From Alphaproteobacteria bacterium (GTDB lineage: Bacteria; Pseudomonadota; Alphaproteobacteria; Micropepsales; Micropepsaceae), in NCBI GenBank assembly GCA_028871795.1, contig JAGWMG010000010.1, positions 1 through 64,000 of the forward strand: a DNA stretch of 64,000 nt. Reading direction: 5' to 3'. Both the position numbers and the translations under genes were made by a program. Shown here piece after piece: positions 25,018-34,213 of this stretch (position 1 is the stretch's first letter; each line of letters begins with the position of its first letter). Below the pieces are notes generated by a model. The model worked only from the letters and a program-made list of their open reading frames with translations. It did not search any database and had not been told where the DNA came from.

Positions 25018-26190
25018 TCAAGTGTATGATTTTGTTTTGAATCTTACCCAAAGTGCCAATGCCGTCAAAAGTGTGAGAGAAGCCTTGGGCCAAATTTTGC
25101 GATAACATTCATCAATACTACATTTGAACTCGTGAATCTGGTCGGGCGTATCGAGGTTCTCGAATGCTAGCTTACCGACGTGGATCATCCGTATTCTCGA
25201 ATTCTCCCAGCGGTCCTCAGCCAAATTCGCCAACCTTTTGATTTCACTTTCCGAGTGATCCGTTCTCATTACGAAGAATAACTCGGGCTGACCTCCGCGG
25301 ATAAGTTCGCGGGTGATGCCCAGGTACGTCAGATCATTTTGCGGAACAGCTGTAGCGTGATTACCGATTTCCTCCGTAGTTTCCCGCAGAATTGTTCTCG
25401 GAATAATAAAAGTGCTTCCTGATTTTTCTGCATCGGCGCGCGTTATGGTCCCGGAACTTGAGGGTGCAAGCTCGCCGGATCTGAATGTCACATCCTTTGA
25501 ACGTTTGACGACGATCAACCCGCCATCGGCCGTCAAAAGAAGCACGTTCACACCTAACAGATTCGCCAGACGAGACTCTGACAGCTGTTCGAGAGAACCG
25601 TTGGAATGTATTAGGCTTCTCAGCGACTCGTGATGATCACCGGAATAATCCAACAGTAAGTTGGTTCGCAGATAATCAGTATACCAAGCGGGCTGGACCT
25701 TGAGGATAAGCTTGTTACTTTTCTCCTTGTGAGATACCAGGCGGACGTTCTCCTGATCTGAAAAATACGGATTGCGCGCATTTCGCATTAAAACCTTCGG
25801 GAATATCTTTTCGGTACGGGCCGCCAATTCTGGCGATATGACAAATGGGCGCTTGTCGAGTTCGAACCCCAAGCCGTATTGAGCCAGTGGCAGGCCAGAA
25901 CGATTTTCGTGGACCAAGACTTGAGGCAGACAATATTGACGATTATTCAAGTGGAATCTGAGGACGTTCGAAAGCTCCCGGTGATAGATATCCGGCCAGG
26001 TCGGAAGATTCCAATCAACGTAAGTACGCGATCGAGTGTTCTTCAGTGCCCGGCGGACCCACACAACAGTCGAGAGAGGCAGGGGAAGGGCAAAGCTATA
26101 GCCAAGAATCATAACCGCGGGGGCGATCAGCCCGGTGATGTAATTAACGCCATCAGCCGCGACAGCTTCTCTAAGCTCCTTCCAAGTCAT
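25018..26190 (-). CDS. Membrane-anchored Nudix-like protein of unknown role
   Basis: From ATG at 26190 (or 26211) the protein has about 390 residues. Residues ~10-45 form a hydrophobic segment (NYITGLIAPAVMILGYSF, then PLPLSTVVW). The middle (~60-230) is an uncharacterised region with QPAWYTDYLRTNLLLDY and ESRLANLLGVNVLLLTADGG. The last third resembles a Nudix fold: GLIVVKRSKDVTFRSGELAPS, then ILRETTEEIGN as a near-match to the RExxEExG box, but the first conserved Gly-x5-Glu part is not intact. It may be a diphosphate hydrolase or a binding domain on the membrane. The DNA is clearly AT-richer than its neighbours, which suggests acquisition by transfer. No partner gene is visible. Confidence 0.65.
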   Translation of the reverse strand: MTWKELREAVAADGVNYITGLIAPAVMILGYSFALPLPLSTVVWVRRALKNTRSRTYVDWNLPTWPDIYHRELSNVLRFHLNNRQYCLPQVLVHENRSGLPLAQYGLGFELDKRPFVISPELAARTEKIFPKVLMRNARNPYFSDQENVRLVSHKEKSNKLILKVQPAWYTDYLRTNLLLDYSGDHHESLRSLIHSNGSLEQLSESRLANLLGVNVLLLTADGGLIVVKRSKDVTFRSGELAPSSSGTITRADAEKSGSTFIIPRTILRETTEEIGNHATAVPQNDLTYLGITRELIRGGQPELFFVMRTDHSESEIKRLANLAEDRWENSRIRMIHVGKLAFENLDTPDQIHEFKCSIDECYRKIWPKASLTLLTALALWVRFKTKSYT

Positions 26191-26281
26191 TTGGCGCCCA
26201 CAACATGACATCCAGGTGAGGAATTAGGTGCCTGGTTCAATTGAACTTGCCCCAACACCGGACCACTTGGGCTACAAATCC

Positions 26282-26755
26282 TCACGGGCCGTTGCCGAAA
26301 ATCGCGGCGTGGACCTTGTCTCCCGGCTGAATGCCCAGCGCCATCGCCCGCCCGCCGTTGATTTCCAACACGGCACGGACCGGTTCGCTGGCTGGGATCT
26401 TGTCTTCGGAATACGGAATAGTGTCTGCGGCAATCGTCGAGACGGTTGCGTCGCCGCGGATGAACAGCATGTCGAGCGAGAGCGGCGTGTTCTTCATCCA
26501 GAAGACAACGAGGCCGGGCTTCTGGAAATCGAACAGCATACCGGCATCCGAAGCCAGCGCCGTGCGGTACATCAAGCCTCTTTCCTGCGCCGCGCCGGTA
26601 GCGGCAACCTCGACGTTGAATGCAACAGGGCCCGACCGCGTATCGATCACCACCTTCGCCATCGGCAAAGGCGGCTGCGGTGGAGGCTGGGCGCCATGCT
26701 GCGAACACGCGGTAAGAAACACGCAGGCGGCGAAAAGAGCGAAACACGGACGCAT
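26282..26755 (-). CDS. DUF192 lipoprotein
   Basis: The 157-residue protein starts MRPCFALFAACVFLTACSQHG, a signal peptide with lipobox LTAC, so it is probably lipid-anchored. The mature part is a DUF192 domain: FNVEVAATGAAQERGLMYRT, DAGMLFDFQKPGLVVFWMKN, PLSLDMLFI and ALGIQPGDKV. DUF192 proteins are small exported or cytosolic beta proteins of unknown function. The gene follows the double cold-shock gene on the same strand (66-base gap), an order common in Alphaproteobacteria, probably by co-transcription. It ends about 90 bases from the accessory Nudix-like gene. Confidence 0.9.
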   Translation of the reverse strand: MRPCFALFAACVFLTACSQHGAQPPPQPPLPMAKVVIDTRSGPVAFNVEVAATGAAQERGLMYRTALASDAGMLFDFQKPGLVVFWMKNTPLSLDMLFIRGDATVSTIAADTIPYSEDKIPASEPVRAVLEINGGRAMALGIQPGDKVHAAIFGNGP

Positions 26756-26820
26756 GAATCACTCTACCGCCGGCTCCGTTCGCGGCAAAGCGGCAAGTGA
26801 ATGCACCGGTGTGCTCGCCG

Positions 26821-27354
26821 TCAGGCGCCGAGCACCGTGATCTCTGCGGCCAATTCTCCCTTGGGCCCGTCGCCGGTACGCACGCGTACCCGCTGGCCCT
26901 GCCGCAGTTCGCGGATTCCGCTGCGCCGCAGCGTTTCCATATGGACAAATATGTCCGGCGTGTCCGGCCCGCGTGAAATAAAGCCGTAACCCTTGCCGCG
27001 GTTGAACCACTTGACGGTCGCATCGAAGGCCGGACCGCGCGGCTCGGCGGCGTAGCGCGGTGCACGCTGCTGCGCCGTGTCATTGGTCTGGGCCGTCGAA
27101 TTATCGAGGGAAATTAGCCTGCGGGCCTGCAGACCTTTCGGGCCTTGAACGGCTTCGCAGACCACCCGGGCACCTTCGTAGGCTGCTTTGAAACCGGATT
27201 GGCGGACGCACGTTTGATGCAGGAGAATATCTCCTTGCACACCGCTCGCTGGTTTGATGAATCCATATCCCTTGACCAGATCGAACCACTTGATTTGGCC
27301 AATGACCTCTTGCGCGGCATCCCCTGGCGGAGAGACCATGATACTTGTATCCAT
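26821..27354 (-). CDS. Double cold-shock-domain protein
   Basis: The 177-residue protein carries two CSDs. The first (~residues 18-85) has [20 protein letters not shown] and [12 protein letters not shown]. The second (~110-177) has [20 protein letters not shown] and [14 protein letters not shown]. The KWFN.KGYGFI and DIFVH RNP motifs bind single-stranded nucleic acid. Two-CSD proteins like Caulobacter CspC/CspD act as RNA chaperones in stationary phase. The first domain is less canonical (FDLVKG for FNxxKG). ATG at 27339 is an alternative start. It is divergent from coxG. Confidence 0.92.
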   Translation of the reverse strand: MDTSIMVSPPGDAAQEVIGQIKWFDLVKGYGFIKPASGVQGDILLHQTCVRQSGFKAAYEGARVVCEAVQGPKGLQARRLISLDNSTAQTNDTAQQRAPRYAAEPRGPAFDATVKWFNRGKGYGFISRGPDTPDIFVHMETLRRSGIRELRQGQRVRVRTGDGPKGELAAEITVLGA

Positions 27355-27492
27355 CCCCTTCCCCGAACTCGAAATGGTAAAAATAAGGTTAACACAGTTC
27401 TATTCTGAGGTGAAGGCAAAGTGTCGCGATTTTGTCGTAAAAGTTAATACCCGGATTCGGCAACGTTTTTTGCACTTTTTAGAGGCTCTTTC

Positions 27493-28089
27493 ATGGACTT
27501 GACCGGCAAACAGACGATCCCGGCCTCCCCAGCGGTCGTCTGGGACGCTCTCCACGACCCTGAAATCCTGAAAACCTGCATCCCTGGCTGCGAGACCGTC
27601 GACAAGATGAGTCCGACCGAATTCCGCGCGGTCGCAACCGTCACAATCGGCCCGATGAAGGCCAGGTTCGAGGGCAAGGTAAGACTCGACGAACAGGATC
27701 GCCCGCGCCGCTGCGTCGTCCGCGGTGAAGGCCTGGGTGGCCCGGCGGGCTTTGCAAAAGGTGAAGCGGAAGTTCTGCTCGCGGCGGACGGCAACGGGAC
27801 CGTTCTGACCTACACGGCAAAAGCCTCTGTCGGTGGCAAGCTTGCGCAAATCGGCCAGAGGCTGGTCGACGGCGCCGCGCGTCAGATCGCAGACGATTTC
27901 TTCCGGCACTTCGCGACACTGCTGACGCAAGGGAAGAGCGAAACTGTCGGAACGGTGGCCGATACGACGCCCTCCGTCAAAAGTGCTGCGCAGGTACGGC
28001 TAGACGCAGGACAGTCGCGGCCGATCCGGCTCGCGGCGCTCGTTGCCATTGCTGCGATCTTGCTGATTCTGATCTGGCTGCTCCGCTGA
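27493..28089 (+). CDS. coxG: CoxG-family protein (SRPBCC fold)
   Basis: The 198-residue protein has the CoxG/SRPBCC start [20 protein letters not shown], then [35 protein letters not shown] and [20 protein letters not shown]. It ends in one transmembrane helix ([20 protein letters not shown]), a feature of CoxG, which tethers CO dehydrogenase to the membrane in carboxydotrophs. It opens a plus-strand operon with coxS, coxM and xdhC/coxI genes. With no coxL here, its partner may be a different molybdenum hydroxylase. Confidence 0.9.
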   Translation: MDLTGKQTIPASPAVVWDALHDPEILKTCIPGCETVDKMSPTEFRAVATVTIGPMKARFEGKVRLDEQDRPRRCVVRGEGLGGPAGFAKGEAEVLLAADGNGTVLTYTAKASVGGKLAQIGQRLVDGAARQIADDFFRHFATLLTQGKSETVGTVADTTPSVKSAAQVRLDAGQSRPIRLAALVAIAAILLILIWLLR

Positions 28090-28148
28090 AAGGTCTCTTG
28101 ACCGCATCGGCGTCTCCGCCAACACTTCTTCAATCACAGGAGCCAGGC

Positions 28149-28619
28149 ATGACCGTGCTGAGCATGACGGTGAACGGCAAAAGGGTTTCGGCGGAGGTCG
28201 AAGACCGGACGCTGCTGGTCTATTTCCTGCGCGAGCAGTTGTCGCTGACCGGCACGCATATCGGCTGCGATACCAGCCAGTGCGGCGCCTGCGTCGTGCA
28301 TGTCAACGGGCGTGCCGTGAAATCCTGCAGCATGTTCGCCGTCCAGGCGGAGGGCGCGCAAGTCACGACCATCGAAGGCCTTGCCCGGGACGGCCGGCTG
28401 CACCCGGTTCAGGAAGCATTCCGCGAGCACCACGGCCTGCAATGCGGCTTCTGCACGCCGGGCATGATTATGACCGCCGTCGACCTGATCCGCCGCAAGC
28501 CGAAGCTCGACCGCGAAACCATCCGCCGCGAGCTGGAAGGCAATATCTGCCGCTGCACCGGGTATCACAACATCGTCAGCGCCATCGAAGCCGCGGCGGC
28601 GGAAATGGCGTCGCAATGA
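28149..28619 (+). CDS. coxS: Molybdenum hydroxylase small [2Fe-2S] subunit (CoxS-like)
   Basis: ATG at 28149 follows AGGAGCC. The 156-residue protein has a plant-type ferredoxin domain, [22 protein letters not shown], and a second [2Fe-2S] helical domain with [10 protein letters not shown] and [12 protein letters not shown]. In aerobic CO dehydrogenase and related xanthine-oxidase-family enzymes this subunit passes electrons from the molybdopterin site to FAD. The 17-codon longer reading is an upstream extension. Its stop overlaps the coxM start by 3 bases. Confidence 0.93.
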   Translation: MTVLSMTVNGKRVSAEVEDRTLLVYFLREQLSLTGTHIGCDTSQCGACVVHVNGRAVKSCSMFAVQAEGAQVTTIEGLARDGRLHPVQEAFREHHGLQCGFCTPGMIMTAVDLIRRKPKLDRETIRRELEGNICRCTGYHNIVSAIEAAAAEMASQ

Positions 28620-29416
28620 TTCCCGCAGCGTTCCGATACCATCGCGTCAAGACGCTGGCGGAAGCCGAAAAGCTGCTGGCCGCGTCGCCGGAAGCAAAGC
28701 TGCTGGCCGGCGGACAAACCCTGATCGCCGCCATGAAGATGCGGCTCGCGCGCCCGTCGGACCTCGTCGACATTTCGGGTTTGAAGGAGCTGTCTTTCAT
28801 CCGCGCGACCGGAGGAGCGCTGGTCGTCGGCGCGGGCGCCACCCATAATGACATTGCGAATTCGCCCGAGGTCTTGCGCCTGCTCCCGGCACTGGCGGAG
28901 CTGGCAGGAGGCATCGGCGATCCGGCCGTGCGCCACGTCGGCACTTTGGGAGGCTCGGTTGCAAACAACGATCCGACCGCCGATTATCCGGCGGCGCTGC
29001 TGGCGCTGGGCGCCACGGTAACGACCAATCGGCGCACCATCGCAGCCGACGGCTTTTTCACCGGCATGTTTTCGACCGCCCTCGCCGGCGGCGAAATCGT
29101 AACGTCCGTCTCCTTCCCGGTGCCTGAACGCGCGAGCTACCGCAAGTTCCGCAATCCGGCGTCGCATTACGCGATGGCCGGCATCTTCGTGGCCAAGACG
29201 AAGGTGGAGGTGCGCGTTGCGGTAACGGGCGCCGCGCCCTGTGTGTTCCGCGCGCGCGAGATGGAAACTGCGCTGTCGGAGAATTTCTCCCCGGCTGCCC
29301 TGAACGGGATTGATGTCGATCCGAGCGGGCTCAACTCGGATATTCACGCGTCCGCGGACTATCGTGCCCATTTGGTGTCGGTGATGGCCAAGCGCGCCGT
29401 GGAGGCACTCGCTTGA
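28616..29416 (+). CDS. coxM: Molybdenum hydroxylase FAD subunit (CoxM-like)
   Basis: The 266-residue protein has the FAD-binding motifs of the medium subunit: [20 protein letters not shown] near residues 29-48 and [20 protein letters not shown] further on, followed by the CODH_C-type domain ([19 protein letters not shown]). It takes electrons from the two clusters of CoxS. The start overlaps coxS (ATGA) and the stop overlaps the next gene (TTGA), so S, M and the maturation factor are tightly coupled. The molybdenum-binding large subunit that should complete the trimer is not in the window. Confidence 0.93.
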   Translation: MIPAAFRYHRVKTLAEAEKLLAASPEAKLLAGGQTLIAAMKMRLARPSDLVDISGLKELSFIRATGGALVVGAGATHNDIANSPEVLRLLPALAELAGGIGDPAVRHVGTLGGSVANNDPTADYPAALLALGATVTTNRRTIAADGFFTGMFSTALAGGEIVTSVSFPVPERASYRKFRNPASHYAMAGIFVAKTKVEVRVAVTGAAPCVFRAREMETALSENFSPAALNGIDVDPSGLNSDIHASADYRAHLVSVMAKRAVEALA

Positions 29417-30417
29417 ACGTCGACGACGCCGACGTTCCGGCAATCGCCGCGCGGTGGATCGGCGAAGGGCACAGGATCGCACTCGGCACCGTCGTGCAGA
29501 CCTGGGGGTCGGCACCGCGCCAAGCGGGCAGCCAGATCGCCGTGCGCGACGACGGCGCCTTCGTCGGCTCCGTCTCCGGCGGTTGCGTCGAAGGTGCGGT
29601 GATCGAAGAAGCGCGCGCGGCGATGAACGATAACAGCATCCGCCTGCTCGAATTCGGAGTCGCCGACGAGAAAGCCTGGTCGGTGGGTCTCGCCTGCGGC
29701 GGTCATATCCAGATTTTTGTCGAACCTCTCGCCGGTGCAAAAGGCGCCGCGGCGCTTGCCGCCGTCAACGACGCGCGCCGCACAGGGCGGACCATCGTGC
29801 GCGCCGTCGATCTCTCCACCGGCGAAGAACGTCTTGTCGATCCGGCGACGGATTCTTTGCCGCTAGGGCTCGCTGCGGCACAGGCCGTGCGGACCGACCA
29901 AAGCCTGCGCACCGAGATCGACGGTCGCCCGTGGTTTCTCGGTGTCTTCGCGCCACCGCTCGATCTGGCGATCATAGGGGCCGTCCATGTCGCCCAACCT
30001 TTGGCAAAAATGGCGACGATCATCGGCTACAGCGTCCGCGTCATCGACCCGCGCACTTCCTTCGCCACCGCCGAGCGGTTTCCCGGTATCGCGTTGTCGC
30101 ACGAGTGGCCTGAGGAAGCGCTGGCCCGTTCGCCGCTCGGCGCGCGAAGCGCACTCATCGTTCTGGCGCACGATCCCAAGCTGGACGACCCGGCGCTGGC
30201 GGCGGCGCTCGCCTCGCCCGCTTTCTATATCGGCGCCTTGGGATCGAAGAGAACCCACGCCGCGCGCCTCGCTCGCCTCAAGGCTCGCGGCTTTGACGAC
30301 GGCACACTGGCGCACATACACGGTCCGGTGGGCCTTGCGATCGGTGCTAAGAGTCCGGCGGAGATCGCCGTCTCCATCCTAGCCCAGATGACAGAACGAT
30401 TGCGTACGCGGCCTTAG
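29413..30417 (+). CDS. coxI: XdhC/CoxI-family molybdenum hydroxylase maturation factor
   Basis: The frame starts at TTG 29413, which overlaps the coxM stop, giving 334 residues. The N-terminal XdhC/CoxI domain has GTVVQTWGSAPRQAGSQIAV and VGSVSGGCVEGAVIEEA. The C-terminal Rossmann domain includes IIGYSVRVIDPRTSF, LIVLAHDPKLDDPAL and FYIGALGSKRTHAARL. XdhC proteins bind molybdopterin and help insert the sulfurated cofactor into xanthine-dehydrogenase-family enzymes. It ends 4 bases into the convergent EF-hand gene. Confidence 0.92.
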   Translation: MNVDDADVPAIAARWIGEGHRIALGTVVQTWGSAPRQAGSQIAVRDDGAFVGSVSGGCVEGAVIEEARAAMNDNSIRLLEFGVADEKAWSVGLACGGHIQIFVEPLAGAKGAAALAAVNDARRTGRTIVRAVDLSTGEERLVDPATDSLPLGLAAAQAVRTDQSLRTEIDGRPWFLGVFAPPLDLAIIGAVHVAQPLAKMATIIGYSVRVIDPRTSFATAERFPGIALSHEWPEEALARSPLGARSALIVLAHDPKLDDPALAAALASPAFYIGALGSKRTHAARLARLKARGFDDGTLAHIHGPVGLAIGAKSPAEIAVSILAQMTERLRTRP

Positions 30418-31319
30418 TAATTCTCCCCTTTGGTTGCGAACCTGCTGCCGCGGTCTCCCTTCGAACGGAATTTCGGCCTCATCTCGTCCGCGGCGATGAC
30501 GCCGTCCTTGTTCCTGTCGAGGCGCGCAAACATTTTTAATTCATTCGCAGCGAACTCGGCCAAGGTCAGCGTGCCGTCACCGTCCTTGTCCAAGCGTTTG
30601 AACGTCCTGGCGTTGCTTTCGCGGAAATGCCGCGCAAGGTCGGCAGCGAACTGCTCGGCATTCATTGTCGCCGCTCCGTTGGCGGCGAGGGCGAAGCGTT
30701 TGCCCACAGCAGTGTTAAATTCCGCCCTCGTGACCTTGCCGTCCTTGTCCAGATCGTTGTCGAAGCAGAATCCGGCCAGTCCGAAATTGCCACGCGAAGC
30801 GAACTCCGAGCGCGGGCGTCGGACATTACCCTCGTCCTGCCAAGGTTTTCCGACATGGCGATAGTCCGCCTGTCCGGCGGGCGCGCACGACACGAAGCCC
30901 GCGCCGTCCTTGTCCATCGTCATAAAGCGTACGCGCTGCGGAGCGGCATATTCCTCCAGCGTGAGCTTGCCGTCCCCCTTCCAATCGAGGCGCCGGAACA
31001 TCTCCGCGGTATGCTGGCGGAACTCCGCTTGATGCAAAGCCATGAACTGCTCCAGCGTCATCGTCGGCGCGTGATGGGTGGCCGCCGCAAAGCGGGCTCC
31101 AATCGTCCGGTTCATTTCGTCATGGCTGACCTTGCCGTCATGGTTGAGATCGAATTCGCGCAGGAGTCGGTCGGCGAAGCGCTCGTGATCGCGCATCATT
31201 CCTTGCATCGGCCCGTCCGGCGGCGGCGCCCCCTCCATCTGCGCCCAGGCAAGGCCGGCGCCTGCCGTCACCGTCACAACCCCAAAAAACAGGGCGATCT
31301 TCTGTCTCGTTTTCATCAA
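30414..31319 (-). CDS. Exported EF-hand calcium-binding protein
   Basis: The 301-residue protein has a signal peptide (KTRQKIALFFGVVTVTAGAG, LAWAQ) and at least five EF-hand loops: DLNHDGKVSHDE, DWKGDGKLTLEE, DKDGKVTRAE, DKDGDGTLTLAE and DRNKDGVIAADE. DKDGAGFVS is a weaker sixth. The loops have the D-x-D/N-x-D-G spacing required for calcium. A pair of cysteines lies in the middle (VSCAPAG, AGFCFDND). It is probably a periplasmic calcium sensor or buffer. Its start faces the two-component regulator across 163 bases, so the pair may share control. ATG at 31316 is an equal start. Confidence 0.87.
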   Translation of the reverse strand: MMKTRQKIALFFGVVTVTAGAGLAWAQMEGAPPPDGPMQGMMRDHERFADRLLREFDLNHDGKVSHDEMNRTIGARFAAATHHAPTMTLEQFMALHQAEFRQHTAEMFRRLDWKGDGKLTLEEYAAPQRVRFMTMDKDGAGFVSCAPAGQADYRHVGKPWQDEGNVRRPRSEFASRGNFGLAGFCFDNDLDKDGKVTRAEFNTAVGKRFALAANGAATMNAEQFAADLARHFRESNARTFKRLDKDGDGTLTLAEFAANELKMFARLDRNKDGVIAADEMRPKFRSKGDRGSRFATKGENY

Positions 31320-31482
31320 AGACTCTCCATCAAATCGACGCCAGCGAATTAACCATGCAGTTGTACCGGAACATTACCAGAACAGAAATTAGATTTCGCA
31401 AAGTTTCAACAGGATAGTTCATCCGACAAACTTTGCGCCAATTGGGGTTTGCGGCGGCGGTTCCGGCGCAGCACAGTGGGTC

Positions 31483-32229
31483 ATGCTAGAATTTCCCGCC
31501 ATGCCAAAGGACGAATCGAAACCGCATATCCTTGTGGTGGAGGACGCGCGCGACATTAGGGAGCCGCTTGCCAGATACCTGCGCGAGCACGGCTACCGCG
31601 CCACGACGGCTGCGGACGCGGCCGCCGGACGCAAGCTTATGAAGGCCTCGGCCATCGATCTTGTCGTGCTCGACATTATGATGCCGGGCGAAGACGGGTT
31701 GAGCCTTTGCCGGTCGATCCGCGAGACCTCGCAGACACCGGTGATCCTGCTGACCGCTCGCGGCGAGGAAGTCGACCGCATCATCGGCCTGGAAATGGGC
31801 GCCGACGATTACATTGCAAAACCCTTCAGCCCACGCGAGTTGATCGCGCGCATCGCCGCGGTCCTGCGCCGCACACAAGCGCTGCCGCCGCGCCAGAAAC
31901 CGCCGACCGCCGCGCGCATCCACTTCGGTGACTGGATACTCGATACCGGTCAACGCGAGCTGATCGGGGAAGACGGGGTCGCGATGCCGCTGTCCAGCGG
32001 CGAGTTCAGGCTTTTGACCGCGCTGCTCGAACGCCCCAAGATAGCCTTGACGCGCAATCAGCTGCTCGACCTGACAAAAGGCCGCGATGCCGATCTTTTC
32101 GACCGGTCCATCGACAATCACGTCAGCCGTCTGCGCAAGAAGATCGAACCCGACCCAAAGAATCCGCGCTACATAAAGACGGTGTGGGGCGGCGGCTATA
32201 TCTTCGCCCTGGAGCCAATCACTGAATGA
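31483..32229 (+). CDS. OmpR-family response regulator
   Basis: The 248-residue protein has a receiver domain (~residues 14-130) with acidic pair VVEDARD, phospho-acceptor Asp64 in LVVLDIMMPGEDG, switch Thr in ILLTARGEE and Lys in YIAKPFSPREL. A winged-helix OmpR/PhoB effector domain (~150-245) follows, ending SIDNHVSRLRKKIEPDPKN and YIKTVWGGGYIF. ATG at 31501 is an alternative start. Its stop overlaps the sensor kinase start (ATGA). It probably controls targets including the divergent EF-hand gene. Confidence 0.94.
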   Translation: MLEFPAMPKDESKPHILVVEDARDIREPLARYLREHGYRATTAADAAAGRKLMKASAIDLVVLDIMMPGEDGLSLCRSIRETSQTPVILLTARGEEVDRIIGLEMGADDYIAKPFSPRELIARIAAVLRRTQALPPRQKPPTAARIHFGDWILDTGQRELIGEDGVAMPLSSGEFRLLTALLERPKIALTRNQLLDLTKGRDADLFDRSIDNHVSRLRKKIEPDPKNPRYIKTVWGGGYIFALEPITE

Positions 32230-33590
32230 GGGCCTGGCCGCGTACCTTGGGCATGCAGCTCGTCGTCGTCACGTCCGTGGCGGTGTTCCTCTCCAATGCC
32301 GCCGTGGCGCTGTGGTTTGAACTGGGCAGCGAACAGCTCAACGAGAGCGCCCTCACCGACCGCCTCATTGACCGCACGGCGTCGGTGGCGACGCTTATGA
32401 GTTCCATCCCTCCGAAGGCGCGCGAGGCTGCGACCCGCGCGCTCGCCGGCAAAGTTTGGCGTTTTGAGATCCGGACGGGCAAACAACTCGCCCAGCCGAT
32501 GACCGCCGAGGAAGCAAAGCTGGCCGCCAGGCTGAAGGCGATGCTCCCGGCGAAAGTGGCAAACCTGCCCGTGACGGTGCAATTCCGTCAGAGAATTCCA
32601 TCCGGTGAGACAACTCACAACGGTCTTAGCCGCCTTCCGGGAGGAGAGGCGATCGTGATGACGGTCCCGGTGGTGCGCAATGCACAACTCGTGGCGACCT
32701 TCTTCAAGCCGCCGATGCCGCCATGGCCGACCGAAGTTCTGTTGGCCGCCTTCGTCGCTTTCGTTGTCGCCGCCGCCGCCAGCGCGTACATCGCCCGGCG
32801 CGTGGCGCGGCCATTGTCCGCGCTGGCGGCGGCGGCATCCGTCGCGGCGCGTGGCGGCGCGGCCCCGCCTGTGCCCGAATTGGGACCTGACGACGTCCGC
32901 AATGCCGCCATCGCCTTCAACGCCATGACCGACCAAGTGAGGCGCACTCTCGAAAGCCAGCGGCAGCTTCTTTCCGCGGTGGGCCACGACCTGCGCACGC
33001 CGATCACGGCGATGCGGATCAACCTCGAATTCGTCGAAGATCGGGAACTGCGCGAGGGACTTCAGAAGAACCTCGACGAGCTGCAGGACTTGACGGAGTC
33101 GGTCTTGTCGGCGTCGCGCGGCGCCGGCGGCGAAACCAGCCGTCAAGTCGATCTGGCGGCTCTGGTGGAAAGCGTTTGCGCCGATCTCGACGATCTGGGC
33201 GAACCGGTGGCCTGGGAGAGCCATCAGCCGGCGCCGCTGCGCTGCCGCCCCAATGAGATTCGCCGCGCCGTCCGCAATCTAGTCGAAAACGCGGTGGCCT
33301 ACGGCAAGAGGGCGGACGTCGCCATCAAGGACGCCGCCGACGCCTACGAGATCGTCGTCGAGGACGAAGGTCCCGGCATTCCCGAAGTCGATCGCGGCCG
33401 TGTGTTCGAGCCGTTCGTCCGGCTCGAAAGCTCGCGCAACGAGGAGACGGGTGGATCCGGTCTTGGACTTACCCTGGTGAAGGCGATCGCCGAAGGGCAT
33501 GGCGGCGGTGTGGTACTTGAGGACCGCCCCAAAGGCGGTCTGCGCGCGCGGCTGCGTTTGCCGCGCGCGGCGGCGGACAAGTGCACCTGA
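32226..33590 (+). CDS. EnvZ-like sensor histidine kinase
   Basis: The 454-residue membrane kinase has TM1 near residues 10-30, a periplasmic domain of about 130 residues, TM2 near 168-190 (PTEVLLAAFVAFVVAAAASA), a HAMP linker (ARRVARPLSALAAAASVAAR), the H-box with His254 in SAVGHDLRTPITAMR, and the ATPase lobe: N-box NEIRRAVRNLVENAVAYG, G1 EDEGPGIP, F-box VFEPFVR, G2 GGSGLGLTLVKAI. It forms a two-gene unit with the preceding regulator. The input signal is unknown. The adjacent calcium-binding protein makes Ca2+ or envelope state a guess only. Confidence 0.94.
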   Translation: MRAWPRTLGMQLVVVTSVAVFLSNAAVALWFELGSEQLNESALTDRLIDRTASVATLMSSIPPKAREAATRALAGKVWRFEIRTGKQLAQPMTAEEAKLAARLKAMLPAKVANLPVTVQFRQRIPSGETTHNGLSRLPGGEAIVMTVPVVRNAQLVATFFKPPMPPWPTEVLLAAFVAFVVAAAASAYIARRVARPLSALAAAASVAARGGAAPPVPELGPDDVRNAAIAFNAMTDQVRRTLESQRQLLSAVGHDLRTPITAMRINLEFVEDRELREGLQKNLDELQDLTESVLSASRGAGGETSRQVDLAALVESVCADLDDLGEPVAWESHQPAPLRCRPNEIRRAVRNLVENAVAYGKRADVAIKDAADAYEIVVEDEGPGIPEVDRGRVFEPFVRLESSRNEETGGSGLGLTLVKAIAEGHGGGVVLEDRPKGGLRARLRLPRAAADKCT

Positions 33591-33601
33591 AAGGGAGCAG
33601 T

Positions 33602-34213
33602 GTGATCACGCCATCGTCCCATATGAACAGAATAGGCGCCGTCGTCTTGGCGGCCGGATTGTCGTCACGCATGGGCGCCAACAAGCTTCTCTTGCCGTTT
33701 CGGGGTAAGCCTCTGATCCGTCTTGCCGTCGAAGCCGCCGCAGCCAGCCGTGCGACAACCGTCGTTGTTGTCACCGGAAACAACGCCGAGAAGGTAAAAG
33801 CCGCAGTGAGCGACCTTCTGGTCAAATTCGTAGAAAACAAAGATTATACAAAGGGATTGAGCGGGTCGCTAAAGTGCGGTCTAAGGACACTGCCGTCAAC
33901 CTGCGAGGGCGTAGCGATCCTGCTGGGCGACATGCCGCTGGTCACATCCGGCCTGCTCGACAGGATGATCGCCGTCTTCGATCCGGGTCAGGGATGTGCC
34001 ATCGTGGTCCCTGTGCGCCACGGCCGACGCGGCAATCCGGTTCTCTGGGCCAGGCAGTTCTTCCCCGAGATGCTCGCTCTCGAAGGCGATGCGGGCGCGA
34101 AGGGTTTGATGTCCGTGCACCATGGCCAAGTCTATGAGCTGGAAGCCGGCGACGACGGCCCCTTGTTCGACGTCGATACGCCGGAGAACCTGGCCGCATA
34201 TAACAAGCCATGA
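33602..34213 (+). CDS. mocA: MobA/MocA-like molybdopterin nucleotidyltransferase
   Basis: GTG at 33602 is preceded by AAGGGAG at good spacing. ATG at 33623 is the alternative. The product is about 203 residues with the signature IGAVVLAAGLSSRMGANKLL, a basic loop FRGKPLIRLAVE, VAILLGDMPLVTSGLLDRMI and RRGNPVLWARQFFPEM, ending LFDVDTPENL. This is the MocA/CoxD-region type that transfers CMP (or AMP/GMP) to molybdopterin. It fits the molybdenum hydroxylase genes 3 kb upstream, though a two-component pair and an EF-hand gene intervene. Its stop overlaps the next start (ATGA). Confidence 0.88.
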   Translation: MITPSSHMNRIGAVVLAAGLSSRMGANKLLLPFRGKPLIRLAVEAAAASRATTVVVVTGNNAEKVKAAVSDLLVKFVENKDYTKGLSGSLKCGLRTLPSTCEGVAILLGDMPLVTSGLLDRMIAVFDPGQGCAIVVPVRHGRRGNPVLWARQFFPEMLALEGDAGAKGLMSVHHGQVYELEAGDDGPLFDVDTPENLAAYNKP

